The notes below the pieces were generated by a model, which was not told the origin of the DNA, ran no database searches, and saw nothing but the letters and a program-made list of their open reading frames with translations. A DNA stretch of 64,000 bases, from assembly GCA_946566685.1 (NCBI GenBank), contig CAMNXA010000004.1, positions 62,001 through 126,000 on the forward strand. Reading direction: 5' to 3'. Within the stretch, counting starts at the first letter, position 1, and every line of letters starts with the position of its first letter. Shown here one piece after another: positions 18,455 through 26,860 of the stretch. The translations under genes and the position numbers were made by a program. The stretch is from an uncultured Lachnospiraceae bacterium (GTDB lineage: Bacteria; Bacillota; Clostridia; Lachnospirales; Lachnospiraceae).

Positions 18455-20332
18455 ATGTTTGATTTTGAAGAAGAACTGAAAAAACTTCCGAACTCGCCGG
18501 GCGTCTATCTGATGCATGACGGGAATGATACTATCATTTATGTGGGCAAGGCCGTGAACCTGCACAATCGCGTCCGTTCTTATTTTCGTAAGATTGTGGG
18601 AAGGGGCCCCCAGATTGACAAGATGGTGGAGCAGATCGCGCGGTTTGAGTACATCGTGACAGACTCCGAGTTAGAGGCGCTTGTTCTGGAGAATAACCTT
18701 ATCAAAGAATATAGCCCCAAGTATAACACCATGCTCAAGGATGATAAGACTTATCCTTATATTAAGGTGACCATGGGGGAGGAGTTCCCGCGGATTCTTT
18801 TTTCCAGGGAAATGAAAAAGGACCGGTCGAAATACTTTGGCCCTTATACCGGTGCGGCGGCGGTGAAAGATACCATCGATCTGATGAACAAGCTGTATCA
18901 GCTTAAGACCTGCAACCGGAAACTGCCGCGCGATATTGGTCTGGAACGGCCCTGTCTGAATTATCATATCAAACAGTGCGCGGCACCCTGCCAGGGATAT
19001 ATCAATAAGGAAGAATACCGGGAAAAGGTGGAACAGGCGCTGGACTTTCTGAATGGCAATTACAGACCTATTCTGAAAGATTTAGAAGAAAAAATGACAT
19101 TAGCGTCAGAAAATATGGAATTTGAGGAGGCAGCCAGATTCCGGGATCTGTATAACAGCGTCAAGAGCGTGGCCCAGAAGCAGAAGATTACGGACAGTGA
19201 TGGGGAGGATAAAGATATCATTGCCCTGGCGAAAGATGAGCATGATGCGGTAGTGCAGGTGTTCTTCGTCCGGGACGGCAAACTGATCGGCAGGGAACAT
19301 TTTTACATGATGCATGTGGACGGATATGATACGTCCCAGATTCTCTTGGATTTTGTCAAACAGTTCTATGCGGGAACACCCTATATCCCCAAGGAATTGA
19401 TGCTGCAAGAGGAGATAGAAGACCTGGAGATTCTGGAGAAATGGCTTTCTGCCAGAAAGGGAAGCCGGGTTTATATCAGAGTACCCAGAAAAGGTGCCAA
19501 GGAAAAACTGGTGGAACTGGCGGCACAGAACGCCAACCTTATTTTGAGCCAGGATAAGGAGCGCATCCGCCGGGAGGAAGGGCGCACGATCGGCGCCATG
19601 AAAGAGATTGCGGCACTCCTTAAACTGGAGGACGTGAGCAGGATGGAGGCCTATGATATTTCCAACATCAGTGGTTTTGCTAACGTGGGTTCTATGGTAG
19701 TTTTTGAAAAAGGAAAGGCCAAGCGCAGCGATTATCGTAAGTTCCGGATTCAGTCCGTGTCCGGGCCGGACGATTACGCCTGCATGAGGGAGGTACTCAC
19801 CAGACGGTTTGTACACGGCATGGAGGAGAAAGAGGATTTAACCCGCAAAGAGGTGGATCATGCTTTCGGCAGCTTTACCAAGTTCCCGAATCTGCTGTTG
19901 ATGGACGGTGGCAGAGGACAGGTGAATATTGCTTTGCAAGTGTTAGCGGAACTGCATCTGGATATTCCTGTGTGCGGGATGGTGAAAGATGATAACCACC
20001 GTACCAGAGGTTTATATTATCAGAATGTGGAGATTCCCATCGATACCCATTCGGAAGGCTTTAAGCTGATTACCAGGATTCAGGACGAGGCCCATCGTTT
20101 TGCCATTGAGTATCACCGGTCACTGCGCTCCAAAGCCCAGGTGAAATCCGTGCTGGATGAGATTCCGGGGGTGGGGCCTGCCAGGCGAAAGGCGTTGATG
20201 CGGCATTTTGGTTCCATTAACGAGATTAAAGAAGCATCGGTTGAGCGGCTGTCTGAGGTGCCCGAGATTCCGGAACATATCGGGAAGCAGATTTATGAGT
20301 TTTTCCGGACGGAAGAAAAACAGGAGCAGTGA
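18455..20332 (+). CDS. uvrC: UvrABC system protein C (excinuclease subunit C)
   Basis: 625 residues. Makes both incisions around DNA lesions in nucleotide excision repair, with UvrA and UvrB. The N-terminal GIY-YIG nuclease reads 'SPGVYLMHD...[14 protein letters not shown]'. A Cys-containing segment ('[13 protein letters not shown]') and a UVR motif ('[15 protein letters not shown]') for UvrB contact follow. The RNase H-like 5' nuclease contains '[11 protein letters not shown]', and tandem helix-hairpin-helix elements ('[18 protein letters not shown]') close the protein. Full length; an AGAAGGA ribosome site precedes the ATG. It has its own terminator. Confidence 0.97.
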   Translation: MFDFEEELKKLPNSPGVYLMHDGNDTIIYVGKAVNLHNRVRSYFRKIVGRGPQIDKMVEQIARFEYIVTDSELEALVLENNLIKEYSPKYNTMLKDDKTYPYIKVTMGEEFPRILFSREMKKDRSKYFGPYTGAAAVKDTIDLMNKLYQLKTCNRKLPRDIGLERPCLNYHIKQCAAPCQGYINKEEYREKVEQALDFLNGNYRPILKDLEEKMTLASENMEFEEAARFRDLYNSVKSVAQKQKITDSDGEDKDIIALAKDEHDAVVQVFFVRDGKLIGREHFYMMHVDGYDTSQILLDFVKQFYAGTPYIPKELMLQEEIEDLEILEKWLSARKGSRVYIRVPRKGAKEKLVELAAQNANLILSQDKERIRREEGRTIGAMKEIAALLKLEDVSRMEAYDISNISGFANVGSMVVFEKGKAKRSDYRKFRIQSVSGPDDYACMREVLTRRFVHGMEEKEDLTRKEVDHAFGSFTKFPNLLLMDGGRGQVNIALQVLAELHLDIPVCGMVKDDNHRTRGLYYQNVEIPIDTHSEGFKLITRIQDEAHRFAIEYHRSLRSKAQVKSVLDEIPGVGPARRKALMRHFGSINEIKEASVERLSEVPEIPEHIGKQIYEFFRTEEKQEQ

Positions 20333-20372
20333 ACCTTTTAGAAGATTTGATTTTTAATATATCATTCATAAC

Positions 20373-20415
20373 AAGGGAGCGCACAGGGCAACAGTCCTGT
20401 ATTGCGCCCCCTTTT
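20373..20415 (+). terminator. Terminator after uvrC
   Basis: AAGGGAGCGCA (20373-20383) pairs with TGCGCCCCCTT (one mismatch), enclosing an inner CAGG/CCTG hairpin and ending in TTTT (20412-20415). Confidence 0.75.
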
Positions 20416-20429
20416 CTATTATGATACAA

Positions 20430-20533
20430 TAGACGCAGGTTCGGCAACCTGCGTCCCAAGAATTGCGATGCAATTCTTGCTGAAGTTGCCAAGGATTACA
20501 GCATTTGTGATTATAATATAGTAGACGCAGGTT
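20430..20533 (+). repeat. Double-hairpin element with repeated 12-mer before hprK
   Basis: Two perfect hairpins lie side by side: GACGCAGGTT/AACCTGCGTC (20432-20441/20446-20455, 4-base loop) and AAGAATTGC/GCAATTCTT (20458-20466/20470-20478, 3-base loop). The 12-mer TAGACGCAGGTT at 20430-20441 recurs at 20522-20533, and each copy follows a promoter-like -10 (GATACAAT or TATAAT). It may be a REP-like element or a decayed duplication of a promoter-leader. Confidence 0.6.
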
Positions 20534-20575
20534 TGAATTAGTAAATATTAATACACCGATCACAAGGAGAAGGAA

Positions 20576-21514
20576 ATGGCGAGCATTAATCTGACAAAAG
20601 TAATCGAGAAATTCAAGTGGGAGAATCTGACACCGGAGATTGATATTTCCAAGATCAAGGTAACACAGCCGGATATCAACAGGCCGGCCTTGCAGATGGC
20701 GGGATATTTTGAGCATTTTGAGACAACGCGTTTGCAGATTGTGGGGTTTGTGGAATATTCGTATATGAATGCCCTGGAGCAGGACAGGCAGAGGGAGATT
20801 TATGAGAAATTGTTAAATAACCCTATTCCGGGTATTGTATTCTGCCGGGAACTGTATCCGAACGATCTGTTCCGGGAAATTGCAGTCAAATATGGTGTGC
20901 CGCTTTTAATGAGTAAGAAGGCCACTTCTGCATGTATGGCGGAGGTTATCCGCTGGCTGAATGTAAAGCTTGCGCCCTGTATCTCGGTGCACGGTGTGTT
21001 GGTGGATGTATATGGTGAGGGTGTGTTGATCACGGGTGAGAGCGGCATCGGTAAGTCCGAGGCGGCACTCGAATTGATTAAGAGAGGACATCGTCTGGTA
21101 ACGGATGATGTGGTGGAACTCAGGAGAGTGAGTGAGGACACGTTGATCGGCTCTGCACCGGATATCACGAAGCACTTTATCGAACTGCGCGGTATCGGTA
21201 TTGTGGATGTGAAAGCTTTGTTCGGTGCTTCCAGCGTCAGGGATACACAGAATATCGATCTGGTCATTCGGTTGGAGGACTGGGATAAGGATAAAGAGTA
21301 TGACCGTCTTGGATTGGAGGAAGAATACACTGAGTATCTGGGCAACAAGGTAGTCTGTCACAATATTCCCATCAGGCCGGGGCGTAATCTGGCGATCATC
21401 TGTGAATCCGCAGCGGTCAATCACCGCCAGAAGAAGATGGGTTATAATGCGGCGCAGGAACTGTATAAGCGGGTACAGAATTCCCTGGCGCGGGGACGCG
21501 ATGAGGACGAATAG
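20576..21514 (+). CDS. hprK: HPr kinase/phosphorylase
   Basis: 312 residues, normal length. Phosphorylates or dephosphorylates Ser46 of HPr and Crh according to ATP, fructose-1,6-bisphosphate and phosphate, controlling carbon catabolite repression with CcpA. The N-terminal domain (~1-130) is of the usual type; the catalytic domain has the P-loop 'GESGIGKSEAALELIKRGH', 'LVTDDVVEL', and the signature 'LRGIGIVDVKALFG' with 'SVRD'. An AAGGAG ribosome site precedes the ATG. It opens a + strand series (glucokinase, murB, rapZ, whiA, Crh-like HPr) containing one of its own likely substrates. Confidence 0.97.
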   Translation: MASINLTKVIEKFKWENLTPEIDISKIKVTQPDINRPALQMAGYFEHFETTRLQIVGFVEYSYMNALEQDRQREIYEKLLNNPIPGIVFCRELYPNDLFREIAVKYGVPLLMSKKATSACMAEVIRWLNVKLAPCISVHGVLVDVYGEGVLITGESGIGKSEAALELIKRGHRLVTDDVVELRRVSEDTLIGSAPDITKHFIELRGIGIVDVKALFGASSVRDTQNIDLVIRLEDWDKDKEYDRLGLEEEYTEYLGNKVVCHNIPIRPGRNLAIICESAAVNHRQKKMGYNAAQELYKRVQNSLARGRDEDE

Positions 21515-21622
21515 AGCAGGCCTGAGATACTGTTAAAAAGACAGGCATTAGAAGACAGGTATTGATAAGAATTGATTAGAAATGAAAAAGCAGACCAAAA
21601 ATAAAGGAGAGGGGTATTGGAG

Positions 21623-22561
21623 ATGGCAAAGTATGTATTTGGGATAGACGTGGGCGGCACTACTGTTAAACTGGGGTTGTTTGAATTGAACGGCATGGTG
21701 GTCGATAAGTGGGAAATTCCTACGCGGACAGAAAACAGCGGAGAGATGATCCTTCCTGACATTGCACAGAGTGTCAAGGCTAAGATGGCGGAGAGATCCA
21801 TTACCAGAGAAGATTTGGCAGGTGTGGGAGTGGGTGTGCCGGGGCCGGTAGACAGCTATGGGATAGTACACCGGGCTGTTAATCTTGGCTGGAACATGTT
21901 TAACCTTAAGGAGAATCTTACCACACTTCTGGATGGTATGAGAGTGGAGTGCGGTAATGATGCCAATGTGGCAGCCCTGGGTGAAATGTGGAAAGGCGGC
22001 GGCCAGGGACATAAGAACCTGGTGGCAGTTACCCTGGGAACCGGTGTGGGAGGCGGTATCATTATCAATGGCGAGATTATGACCGGTGCCACAGGAGCAG
22101 GCGGTGAGATCGGCCATATCCATGTGGAAGATAATGAGACGGAAGCCTGCAACTGCGGTAACTTTGGATGCCTTGAAGAATATGCTTCCGCTACGGGTAT
22201 CACCAGGCTGGCTAACAGGGCTTTAAAGGCCAGTGATAAGGACAGTGTCCTGCGGACGGGTGAAGTATCTGCCAAGACGGTATTTGACGCCGTAAAGGCG
22301 GGAGACGGGCTGGCAATCGAGGTGGCATGTGCTTTTGGCGAGTATCTTGGAAAAGGGCTGGGTGTCATTGCGGGAGTGGTAAACCCGGAGATTTTTGTGA
22401 TTGGCGGCGGCGTATCCAAAGCCGGAGAAATTTTGTTTGATTATATCAAACCGCCTTTCGAGAGGACGGTATTCCATGGATGCAGGGATACGAAGTTTGC
22501 ACTGGCTACGCTTGGCAATGATGCAGGCATTTATGGCGCAGCCCGAATGGTCTTAGATTAA
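21623..22561 (+). CDS. glcK: ROK-family glucokinase
   Basis: 312 residues. Phosphorylates glucose to glucose-6-phosphate, feeding sugars released by the beta- and alpha-glycosidases in this window into glycolysis. ATP-binding 'GIDVGGTTVKLGLF' at the N-terminus, catalytic Asp in 'ECGNDANVAALGE', 'GTGVGGGIIINGE', and the ROK zinc motif 'CNCGNFGCLEEYAS'. The ATG at 21623 follows AAAGGAGAGGGG at a good distance; the TTG at 21617 is too close. No DNA-binding domain, so a kinase rather than a ROK repressor. Glucose specificity is inferred from family resemblance. Confidence 0.9.
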   Translation: MAKYVFGIDVGGTTVKLGLFELNGMVVDKWEIPTRTENSGEMILPDIAQSVKAKMAERSITREDLAGVGVGVPGPVDSYGIVHRAVNLGWNMFNLKENLTTLLDGMRVECGNDANVAALGEMWKGGGQGHKNLVAVTLGTGVGGGIIINGEIMTGATGAGGEIGHIHVEDNETEACNCGNFGCLEEYASATGITRLANRALKASDKDSVLRTGEVSAKTVFDAVKAGDGLAIEVACAFGEYLGKGLGVIAGVVNPEIFVIGGGVSKAGEILFDYIKPPFERTVFHGCRDTKFALATLGNDAGIYGAARMVLD

Positions 22562-22690
22562 AATAAACAGCATTTACAGACAGGGCACTTGTTAGGGATA
22601 GCATGTGCCTTGTACATAATTTATGCGGAACAGAACATGCTAAGAAGGAATATAGATAGAACAGGAAGTTTAAGAAGCAGAGGTTAGAGA

Positions 22691-23602
22691 TTGAATACAT
22701 CGATGTATGAATATATCCGGACGATCGTCCCTGATGAGAGGCTTTTATTTCACGAACCTATGAGCAGATATACCACCTTCCGTGTGGGCGGAGAGGCGGA
22801 GTGTATCGTTGTTGTCCAGACAGAGGAAGAACTTGCAAAGTTGATTCCTTATCTGAACCAGGTGGAGCAGGAGTATTTTATTCTGGGTAATGGCAGCAAT
22901 CTGCTGGTGGGGGATAAGGGTTACCGGGGAGTCATTGTGAAATTGGGAGGCCCAATGGAGGAAGTACATGTGGAAGGCTGTCGTGTTGTGGCCAGCGCAG
23001 GCGCCTTGTTGTCAAAGGTTGCGGCAACAGCGCGGGCGAACAGTCTTACCGGCATGGAATTTGCTGCGGGGATTCCGGGAAGTATCGGCGGAGCGATCGT
23101 CATGAACGCCGGTGCTTACGATGGAGAGATGAAACAGATTGTGCAATTGGTGCGGGTGATGGATCGTGAGGGTCAGATCATGACGCTTGATAATGATACA
23201 ATGGAGTTCGGATATCGTACCAGTATCATCAAAAACAGACCCTTTATTGTGCTGGAAGTAACGATGCAGCTGGCTGAGGGAGATGAGGCGCAGATTGGGG
23301 CGAGGATGGAAGAACTGGCACGCCTCAGAAAAAGCAAACAGCCTCTTGAATATCCCAGCGCAGGAAGTACCTTTAAGCGGCCGGAGGGGCACTATGCCGG
23401 CAAGCTGATCATGGATGCCGGCCTTCGGGGTTACCGGATCGGAGGGGCGCAGGTCTCCAACAAGCATTGTGGGTTTGTGGTCAATACGGGCAATGCGGCG
23501 GCGGCGGATATCCGTGAGGTCATTGAGGAAGTGCAGGAGAAGGTGAAGGATAAATTCCATGTGACACTGGAGCCTGAGGTGATTTTTCTGGGTGATTTTT
23601 AG
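22691..23602 (+). CDS. murB: UDP-N-acetylenolpyruvoylglucosamine reductase
   Basis: 303 residues. Reduces UDP-GlcNAc-enolpyruvate to UDP-MurNAc with NADPH and FAD, the second committed step of peptidoglycan synthesis. FAD-binding features include 'YTTFRVGGEAECIV', 'ILGNGSNLLVGDKG' and 'GIPGSIGGAIVMNAGAYDGE'; the catalytic Ser is in 'YPSAGSTFKRPEG' and the C-terminus has 'GFVVNTGNAAAADI'. It lacks the extra loop of E. coli MurB (type II layout). The start is TTG 22691 with AGAGG upstream, or ATG 22703. Confidence 0.96.
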   Translation: MNTSMYEYIRTIVPDERLLFHEPMSRYTTFRVGGEAECIVVVQTEEELAKLIPYLNQVEQEYFILGNGSNLLVGDKGYRGVIVKLGGPMEEVHVEGCRVVASAGALLSKVAATARANSLTGMEFAAGIPGSIGGAIVMNAGAYDGEMKQIVQLVRVMDREGQIMTLDNDTMEFGYRTSIIKNRPFIVLEVTMQLAEGDEAQIGARMEELARLRKSKQPLEYPSAGSTFKRPEGHYAGKLIMDAGLRGYRIGGAQVSNKHCGFVVNTGNAAAADIREVIEEVQEKVKDKFHVTLEPEVIFLGDF

Positions 23603-23634
23603 TACGGTTTTTGATAAAGGCATGGGGGATACGT

Positions 23635-24489
23635 ATGAGATTTGTGATCGTGACAGGAATGAGCGGTTCTGGGAAAAGAACCGCCATGAAAATGTTGGAA
23701 GATGTGGGATTCTACTGTGTGGATAATCTGCCGGTAGCATTGATTGAAAAATTTGTGGAACTGATCGCGATGCCCAACAGCGAAGTGAATAAGGTGGCGC
23801 TGGGAATAGATGTGCGCGCCGATCAGTCCTTTGACGGGGTGTGCAGGATTTTAGAGACGCTGAAAGAGAACGGGTATCTGTTTGAGATTCTTTTTATGGA
23901 GGCTTCGGATGCCGTTCTTCTGAAACGATATAAGGAGACTAGGAGACTGCATCCCCTTTCCCCGGAAGGCCGGGTGATAGAGGGAGTAAATAAGGAACGT
24001 GAGACCTTAAAAGAGATTCGGCAGATGGCGGATTATATCTTTGACACATCCAATCTCCTGACGCGGGAATTGAAAGAAGAGATTGACAATATTTTTATAC
24101 ACAATAAGGAATATAATTCCCTGATCGTGAGTATTTTATCTTTTGGTTTTAAGAATGGGATTCCGGCGGATGCCGATCTGGTCTTTGATGTCAGATTTCT
24201 TCCGAACCCGTTCTATATCGATGAACTCAAACATAAAACTGGTAATGATAAAGAAGTACAGGACTATGTGATGGAATTTCCGGAGGCTTCAGCGTTTTTG
24301 AAAAAACTGGTGGACATGCTGGATTTCCTGATTCCCAATTATGTGAAGGAAGGTAAACACCAGCTCGTGGTAGCGATCGGATGTACCGGCGGGAAGCACA
24401 GGAGTGTGACACTTGCCAATGAACTTTATGCCCAGATGAAAGACCATGGAACCTACGGCATGAAGCTCTACCATCGGGATGTGGATTAG
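23635..24489 (+). CDS. rapZ: RapZ/YvcJ-family nucleotide-binding protein
   Basis: 284 residues. In E. coli RapZ delivers sRNA GlmZ to RNase E and so tunes glucosamine-6-phosphate synthase; in Bacillota (YvcJ) it is a GTP/ATP-binding protein of less clear role. The P-loop is 'GMSGSGKRTA', with Arg after the Lys instead of the usual Ser. 'LGIDVRADQ' and the C-terminal 'IGCTGGKHRSVTLANEL' are family signatures. The ATG at 23635 follows GGGGGA; the TTG at 23611 is too early. It lies between murB and whiA as in many Bacillota, but without the usual yvcK/glmR. Confidence 0.95.
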   Translation: MRFVIVTGMSGSGKRTAMKMLEDVGFYCVDNLPVALIEKFVELIAMPNSEVNKVALGIDVRADQSFDGVCRILETLKENGYLFEILFMEASDAVLLKRYKETRRLHPLSPEGRVIEGVNKERETLKEIRQMADYIFDTSNLLTRELKEEIDNIFIHNKEYNSLIVSILSFGFKNGIPADADLVFDVRFLPNPFYIDELKHKTGNDKEVQDYVMEFPEASAFLKKLVDMLDFLIPNYVKEGKHQLVVAIGCTGGKHRSVTLANELYAQMKDHGTYGMKLYHRDVD

Positions 24490-24501
24490 AGGAGTGTAAG
24501 G

Positions 24502-25404
24502 ATGTCTTTTTCCGGAAATGTCAAAGAAGAATTGGCGGCGTACATCAGTTCAGCCAGACATTGCCAGTTGGCAGAATTGGCAGCGCTTTTACTTTTCAGT
24601 GCAGGCACCTGTGAAGGGAATATGCACCTGAGGCTTGACACAGAAAATGAAGCAGTTGTGAGAAAATGCTTTACATTACTTCGCAAAACGTTTAATATAG
24701 AAACTGTTATGCAGGGAAAAGAAAGACTGATCCCTGATGATGCTCTGGAAAGTAAAGTCATACAGGCTTTACATCTTGGCAGAACGGAGAATGGGGGATT
24801 AGATTTGACTGCATCGGTCAATTCTATGCTGATCAAAAACTCCTGTTGTGCCAGAGCATATCTGAGAGGCGCTTTTCTGAGTATTGGTTCCATGAGTGAT
24901 CCGCAGAAGAGTTATCATCTGGAATTTGTCTGTAATGAGAAGGTACAGGCATTACAGGTACAGACAATCTTGCAGGAATTTCAGATAGAAGGCAAGATTA
25001 TCAGGCGCAAGAAATACAATGTGGTCTATTTAAAAGAAGGTTCCTGCATCGTGGATCTGCTGAATGTTATGGGGGCGCATGTATCTTTAATGAATCTGGA
25101 AAACCTTCGGATTGTGAAGGAGATGCGCAATTCTGTCAATAGGAGGGTTAACTGTGAGACGGCTAATATCTCCAAGACAGTGACAGCGGCATCCAAGCAG
25201 ATAGAGGACATCCTGCTGATCAGGGATAAATATGGATTTGAGAACCTGCCGGATAATCTGCGGCAGATGGCGGAGATTCGGCTGGAGTATCCGGATGCAG
25301 CGTTAAAAGAGCTGGGTGAATATTTGGAACCGCCGGTGGGGAAGTCGGGGGTAAATCACAGGTTACGCAGACTGAGTGAAATCGCTGATAAAATCAGATC
25401 ATAA
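24502..25404 (+). CDS. whiA: DNA-binding protein WhiA
   Basis: 300 residues. WhiA has a LAGLIDADG-like N-terminal domain and a C-terminal helix-turn-helix. In Streptomyces it drives sporulation genes, and in Bacillus it affects division and chromosome segregation. Visible here: 'FSGNVKEELAAYI' at the start, 'SCCARAYLRGAFLSIGSM' and 'YLKEGSCIVDLLNVMGAH' in the LAGLIDADG part, and 'NLPDNLRQMAEIRLEYPDA...LGEYLEPPVGKSGVNHRLRRL' as the HTH. It starts 12 bases after rapZ and ends 14 bases before the Crh-like gene, so the three form an operon. Confidence 0.96.
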   Translation: MSFSGNVKEELAAYISSARHCQLAELAALLLFSAGTCEGNMHLRLDTENEAVVRKCFTLLRKTFNIETVMQGKERLIPDDALESKVIQALHLGRTENGGLDLTASVNSMLIKNSCCARAYLRGAFLSIGSMSDPQKSYHLEFVCNEKVQALQVQTILQEFQIEGKIIRRKKYNVVYLKEGSCIVDLLNVMGAHVSLMNLENLRIVKEMRNSVNRRVNCETANISKTVTAASKQIEDILLIRDKYGFENLPDNLRQMAEIRLEYPDAALKELGEYLEPPVGKSGVNHRLRRLSEIADKIRS

Positions 25405-25418
25405 AGGAGGAGAATGTT

Positions 25419-25673
25419 ATGATTCAAAAGTCTATCCAGATCAAACTGGAAACTGGTCTGGAAGCAAGACCGGTGGCAATGCTTGTGCAGGTGGCAAGTC
25501 AGTTTGAGAGCACAGTGTACATCAACTCAGAGAACAGAAAAGTAAACGCGAAGAGCATCATGGGTATGATGAGCATGGGGCTTGAGAGCGGCGCGGAAGT
25601 AACAGTGATCGCTGAGGGGAGCGATGAGGAAGCGGCTGTTGCTGAGATTGAGAAATTCCTGAGCGAGAAGTAA
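25419..25673 (+). CDS. crh: Crh-like HPr-family protein (Glu at position 15, Ser46 present)
   Basis: 84 residues with the HPr fold pattern. The active-site His15 of PTS HPr is replaced: residues 13-18 read G-L-E-A-R-P, so position 15 is Glu. Ser46 is kept exactly in 'NAKSIMGMMSM'. B. subtilis Crh likewise has no His15 (Gln) but keeps Ser46, is phosphorylated by HPrK and acts as a CcpA cofactor, and it too follows whiA (yvcL). This protein should not carry PTS phosphate but should be a target of the HprK encoded at 20576. AAAGGAGG precedes the ATG. A terminator follows. Confidence 0.88.
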   Translation: MIQKSIQIKLETGLEARPVAMLVQVASQFESTVYINSENRKVNAKSIMGMMSMGLESGAEVTVIAEGSDEEAAVAEIEKFLSEK

Positions 25674-25724
25674 GAAAATAACCGGCACAAGTGACATTTG
25701 ATCAGGCATAATATAAAGAAATTG

Positions 25725-25756
25725 GAGAAGACGGGTAGACCGTCTTTTCTTTTTTA
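25725..25756 (+). terminator. Terminator after the Crh-like gene
   Basis: GAGAAGACGG (25725-25734) pairs with CCGTCTTTTC (25740-25749, one G-U) and is followed by TTTTTT. It ends the rapZ-whiA-crh unit. Confidence 0.85.
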
Positions 25757-25836
25757 TTCTTTTTTGATATGATGAATGCGATGAGATTATCACCGTAAAT
25801 TGATATGGTTTCAATAAAGGCGGCAAGGAGGTTATG

Positions 25837-26730
25837 ATGGATAAGAAAATGCTTTTTATTTATAATCCCAAAGCGGGTAAGGCACAGATTAAAAGTAACC
25901 TTTTAGATATTATTGATATTTTTACCAAAGCGGGTTATGAAGTAACGGCATATCCCACACAGGCGCCGGGAGATGCAGTCCGAGCCGTAAAGGAAAGGCA
26001 TTTGGGCTATGATATGGTGGTATGCAGCGGCGGTGATGGCACATTGGATGAGGTGGTGACCGGCATGATGAAGTCTGATTTAAGGCTTCCGATCGGATAT
26101 GTGCCAGCGGGCAGTACCAACGACTTTGCCAATAGTTTAGGAATTCCCAAGAATATGCGCCAGGCCGCTGATGTGGTGGTGAACGGCAGGGATTTTGACT
26201 GTGATATAGGGACTTTTAATAAGGATGTATTTATTTATGTGGCAGCTTTTGGCATCTTTACGGATGTTTCCTATCAGACCAAACAAGACGTCAAGAACGT
26301 GCTTGGCCATGCCGCTTATCTGCTGGAGGGTGTGAGGCGGTTGCCATCAGTGAGGGCTTATCCTCTTAAGATTACCTGCAATGGTGAAATCATTGAGGGA
26401 GATTTTATCTATGGCATGATCACAAATTCCCATTCTGTGGGAGGATTCCGGGGCATCACAGGGCAGAACGTAGCATTGGATGATGGACTTTTTGAAGTGA
26501 CACTGATCCGCAGGCCGTCCAACCCACTGGATATCAACAATATTATTCTGGCGCTGGTCGATAAGCGGGTGAAATCGGAGCATATCTATACGTATGCGGC
26601 CAAGAGTGTGAAAGTGGAATCGGAAGAACCTGTAGCATGGACTCTTGACGGAGAGTTCGGAGGGGAGCATCTTGTGGCGCAGGTTCAGAACTGTCACAGA
26701 GCGTTACAAATCCGGATTCCGGCAGAATGA
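25837..26730 (+). CDS. YegS/BmrU-type diacylglycerol (lipid) kinase
   Basis: 297 residues. Predicted ATP-dependent lipid kinase of the DagK/YegS family, probably phosphorylating diacylglycerol released during envelope polymer synthesis so it can re-enter phospholipid synthesis. 'FIYNPKAGKAQIK' at the N-terminus, 'VVCSGGDGTLDEVVTGM' (nucleotide-binding GGDGT) and 'GYVPAGSTNDFANSLGIP' are family motifs; 'WTLDGEFGGEH' occurs near the end. Two ATGs (25834, 25837) follow AAGGAGG; the second has better spacing. It lies between the crh terminator and the fba promoter, so is probably its own unit. Confidence 0.88.
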   Translation: MDKKMLFIYNPKAGKAQIKSNLLDIIDIFTKAGYEVTAYPTQAPGDAVRAVKERHLGYDMVVCSGGDGTLDEVVTGMMKSDLRLPIGYVPAGSTNDFANSLGIPKNMRQAADVVVNGRDFDCDIGTFNKDVFIYVAAFGIFTDVSYQTKQDVKNVLGHAAYLLEGVRRLPSVRAYPLKITCNGEIIEGDFIYGMITNSHSVGGFRGITGQNVALDDGLFEVTLIRRPSNPLDINNIILALVDKRVKSEHIYTYAAKSVKVESEEPVAWTLDGEFGGEHLVAQVQNCHRALQIRIPAE

Positions 26731-26771
26731 TCCTTTAGAATAATTCTGCGTAATAAATCCCTTAAAATACA

Positions 26772-26800
26772 TTGCTTTTCGTGGACATGGCTGTTAAAAT
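26772..26800 (+). promoter_or_regulatory. Promoter of fba
   Basis: TTGCTT (26772-26777), a 17-base spacer and TAAAAT (26795-26800) preceded by TGT (extended -10), 60 bases before the fba ATG. Confidence 0.7.
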
Positions 26801-26860
26801 AAGAGTTAGGTTCCAGCAAATGGAAAGCATAAAATATCAAATAGAAAGGAAGAAAATAGT

